Source: Croceicoccus sp. (lineage in GTDB: Bacteria; Pseudomonadota; Alphaproteobacteria; Sphingomonadales; Sphingomonadaceae). From it: 64,000 bases of DNA. The notes below the pieces were generated by a model that saw nothing but the letters and a program-made list of their open reading frames with translations, was not told the origin of the DNA and searched no databases. The stretch spans positions 1 through 64,000 of the forward strand of contig NZMY01000037.1 of NCBI GenBank assembly GCA_002694745.1. The letters are read 5' to 3'. Position 1 is the stretch's first letter. The number at the start of each line of letters is the position of its first letter. Below are positions 61,604 to 64,000 of this stretch, in pieces. The translations under genes were made by a program, and so were the position numbers.

Positions 61604-63670
61604 ATGCGTCCCGAAGTGCTCAATCCCCTGTTCGCCGCCGCCGACAGCCTGAAAGGCGTGGGCGCAAAGCTGGAAAAGCCGCTGGACCGGCTGGGCCTGA
61701 CGCGGGTCAAGGATTTCGCCTATCATCTGCCCGACCGCTTTATCGAACGGCGACGGGTCGGCGCGCTGGCCGAAGCCGGGATCGGCGAACATATCATCGT
61801 GAAGCTGACCGCCGACCAGTACCGGGCCAGCGGATCGGGGCGCGGGCCGTTCCGCGTGATGGCGACGGATGCCGAAGGCGCGCAAATCGCGCTGACCTAT
61901 TTCGGACGCGCGTCTTTTTCGGCGAAAAAACTGCTGCCCTTGAACGAGGCGCGCTGGGTCGCGGGCAAGCTGGAGCAATATGGCGACACGCTGCAGATGG
62001 TGCACCCCGACCATGTGGCCGAGGACGGCGGCACCGCGCTGGGCCAGACCTGCGAGCCGGTCTATCCGCTGTCCGACGGGCTGACCGGGGGGCGTCTGCA
62101 ACCTCTGGTCGAACAGGCGCTCGACCTGCTCCCCGAACTGCCCGAGTGGATCGAGCCGAGCGTGATGGATCGGCGCGGCTGGCCGTCATGGCGCGATGCG
62201 CTGCATCTGGTCCACCGCGCGCGGCACAAGGAAGCGCGCGACCGTCTGGCCTATGACGAGCTGTTCGCCAGCGCGCTCGCGCTGATGCTGGTGCGAGCCG
62301 ACAATCGCCGCCGCAAGGGCATTCCGATGCAGGGCGACGGCCATGTGCGCGACCGGCTGACGCTGCCCTTTGCGCTGACGGGCGCGCAGCAACGCTCGAT
62401 CCGCGAGATCGAGGGCGACATGGCGCAGCCGCACCCGATGCTGCGCCTGCTGCAGGGCGATGTCGGCAGCGGCAAGACGGTGGTGGCGCTGCTCGCCATG
62501 CTGAACGCCATCGAATGCGGCAAGCAGGCCGCGCTGCTGGCACCGACCGAAATCCTCGCGCGCCAGCATCATGCCACCTTACAGGAAATGGCGCGCGGGA
62601 CCGGGATCGAGATCGCGCTGCTGACCGGCCGCGACAAGGGCAGGGCGCGCGAATCCATCCTGATGGGGCTGCTCGACGGGTCGGTGAATATCGTCGTCGG
62701 CACCCACGCGATCTTTCAGGAGAGCGTGAGCTACCGCGACCTTGGCCTTGTCGTGATCGACGAGCAGCACCGCTTCGGCGTCGGCCAGCGTCTGATGCTG
62801 CAGCAAAAGGCGCGGGGGACGGCGCATTGCCTTGCGATGACCGCCACGCCGATCCCGCGCACGCTGCTGCTCGCCCAGCATGGCGAGATGGAGGTGAGCC
62901 AGCTCGACGAATTGCCGCCGGGCCGCAAGCCGATCGATACGCGCGTGGTGCCGACCGAGCGCATGGACGACGTGGTCGCGGGGCTTGTCCGCCACGTCCA
63001 GTCGGGCAGGCAGGCCTATTGGGTCTGCCCGATGGTGCATGAGAACGAGCGCGAAGACCTGGCCGCCGCGGAGGAGCGCTTCGACGCGCTGAAGGCCGTG
63101 CTGGGCGAGGGCAATGTGACGCTGGTCCACGGGCAATTGCGGCCCGAGATCAAGGACGCGAACATGGTCCGCTTCGCCAGCGGAGAGGTCGCGGTGCTGG
63201 TCGCGACGACGGTGATCGAGGTTGGCGTGAACGTGCCCAATGCCTCGCTGATGGTGATCGAGCAGGCGGAGCGCTTCGGCCTCGCGCAACTGCATCAGCT
63301 TCGCGGACGCGTCGGGCGCGGGGCGGCGGAATCGGTGTGCCTGCTGCTGCGCGGGCAGACGCTGTCCGAAACGGGGCGCGAGCGGCTTGCGCTGATGCGC
63401 GAGACGCAGGACGGGTTCCGGCTGGCCGAGGAGGACCTTCGCCTGCGCGGCGGGGGCGAGATCCTCGGCACGCGCCAGTCGGGCGAAACCGCCTTTCGCG
63501 TGGCGACACCCGAGCAGATCACCGAACTGCTGGAGGCCGCGCATGACGATGCCCGCCTGCTGATCGACCGGGCGGGCGCCAATCTGGAAGGCGCGCGCGG
63601 GGAAGCGGCCCGGATCGCGCTCTATCTGTTCGAACGCGACTATGGGGTTCAGCTTTTGCGCGGGGGGTAG
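61604..63670 (+). CDS. recG: ATP-dependent DNA helicase RecG
   Basis: A 688-residue superfamily-2 helicase that reverses stalled forks and processes Holliday junctions. The N-terminal wedge domain (about 55-150) is followed by the helicase core with Walker A GDVGSGKTVVA (about 285), the DEQH box VVIDEQHRFGVGQR and motif VI (QLHQLRGRVGRG). The C-terminal tail ends FERDYGVQLLRGG. Length matches the family. ATG 61604 (MRPEVLNPLF) is chosen since the family begins there; the open frame back to 61466 overlaps sdhE and is ignored. No clear ribosome site is seen. Confidence 0.96.
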   Translation: MRPEVLNPLFAAADSLKGVGAKLEKPLDRLGLTRVKDFAYHLPDRFIERRRVGALAEAGIGEHIIVKLTADQYRASGSGRGPFRVMATDAEGAQIALTYFGRASFSAKKLLPLNEARWVAGKLEQYGDTLQMVHPDHVAEDGGTALGQTCEPVYPLSDGLTGGRLQPLVEQALDLLPELPEWIEPSVMDRRGWPSWRDALHLVHRARHKEARDRLAYDELFASALALMLVRADNRRRKGIPMQGDGHVRDRLTLPFALTGAQQRSIREIEGDMAQPHPMLRLLQGDVGSGKTVVALLAMLNAIECGKQAALLAPTEILARQHHATLQEMARGTGIEIALLTGRDKGRARESILMGLLDGSVNIVVGTHAIFQESVSYRDLGLVVIDEQHRFGVGQRLMLQQKARGTAHCLAMTATPIPRTLLLAQHGEMEVSQLDELPPGRKPIDTRVVPTERMDDVVAGLVRHVQSGRQAYWVCPMVHENEREDLAAAEERFDALKAVLGEGNVTLVHGQLRPEIKDANMVRFASGEVAVLVATTVIEVGVNVPNASLMVIEQAERFGLAQLHQLRGRVGRGAAESVCLLLRGQTLSETGRERLALMRETQDGFRLAEEDLRLRGGGEILGTRQSGETAFRVATPEQITELLEAAHDDARLLIDRAGANLEGARGEAARIALYLFERDYGVQLLRGG

Positions 63671-63743
63671 CGGGGCGCGCCATGCTTGCAAGCGGGCGCG
63701 TCATGCGAAACAGTAAGACCGGGATACGGCGGGAGAATATGAG

Positions 63744-64000
63744 TTGGAATTTGACCTCGGCAGACTGACGATCCGGATCGTGCCTTTCGCGGCACTCGCG
63801 GTGCTGGCGGCCTGCGGTGAGCCGGAACCGGGGCTGGAAACGCCCGAACGGACGCAGGCGCTTGAGCGCTGCGATGTGAAGCTGGCGGCGCTGGCGAACG
63901 GCGAGGCGCAGCTGAAGCGCCTGTGCGATTGCACGACGGGGCGGCTGGCGCAGCAGGGCTTTACCCTGACCGACCTCGACAGTGAAAACCGCGACCGCGC
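63744..64000 (+). CDS. lipoprotein, 5' part only
   Basis: An open frame running off the right edge. A TTG at 63744 with GGGAGA 7 bases upstream is the most likely start; ATG 63739 is in another frame and stops after nine codons. The reading has a short signal peptide (LTIRIVPFAALAVLAAC) with lipobox LAAC. A mature region with three cysteines follows (ERCDVKLAAL, LKRLCDCTTGRLAQQGFTL). The Cys pattern suggests disulfides in a small periplasmic protein. I recognise no family and the C-terminus is missing. It is 73 bp after recG. Confidence 0.55.
   Translation, partial: MEFDLGRLTIRIVPFAALAVLAACGEPEPGLETPERTQALERCDVKLAALANGEAQLKRLCDCTTGRLAQQGFTLTDLDSENRDR

Overview
This window is GC-rich chromosomal DNA from an alphaproteobacterium. 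The protein styles (a UrcA-family secreted protein, a large TonB-dependent receptor, a DUF3857 transglutaminase with TPRs, a PutA with no N-terminal DNA-binding domain, and the frmA–cupin–VOC–fghA cluster) point to the Sphingomonadales, perhaps Erythrobacteraceae. That placement is an inference from remembered family distributions and was not searched. Most of the window is core genome. I see no insertion sequence, phage gene or CRISPR array.

Region by region: (1) 1-7937 is the accessory part. A partial ABC exporter gene diverges from a dimodular non-ribosomal peptide synthetase (A-T-C-A-T-TE). Its two adenylation pockets read as threonine then serine. A Sfp/EntD-type phosphopantetheinyl transferase gene converges on it with a 69-bp overlap, so synthesis, carrier activation and probably export sit together. 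(2) 8079-13726 holds dnaX, ybaB, lon (with a heat-shock-like promoter) and HU. (3) 13759-18706 holds a lipoprotein, an RlmB-type methyltransferase, tRNA-Tyr with a duplicated 3' end, and a four-gene formaldehyde detoxification cluster. (4) 18892-25543 holds a lipid-anchored glycoside-hydrolase-like protein with a long Pro/Ser/Thr linker, then putA and proC, which are divergent. (5) 25566-32397 is a three-gene, 4-bp-overlapping operon of two transglutaminases and a circularly permuted ATP-grasp/alpha-E fusion. (6) 32463-44042 holds a ROK sugar kinase, a receiver-only regulator, gyrB, a ZIP-like membrane protein, UrcA, guaA, two small unknowns, secA and an OmpR/PhoB-type regulator with a degenerate receiver. 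(7) 44049-56385 holds a DUF3857 transglutaminase/TPR protein, a TonB-dependent receptor with a surface-type lipoprotein, a small secreted protein, ppk-ppx and a CsbD protein. PHO-box-like repeats with 11-bp periodicity lie upstream of ppk, upstream of the lipoprotein/receptor pair and upstream of the regulator gene. (8) 56588-64000 holds tRNA-Asn, nadK, mfd, sdhE, recG and the start of a lipoprotein gene.

The most interesting items are the predicted Thr-Ser NRPS, the possible phosphate-regulated block (degenerate regulator, receptor/lipoprotein pair, ppk-ppx), and the transglutaminase/ATP-grasp operon, whose substrate is unknown. All functional calls come from reading motifs; no database search was possible.
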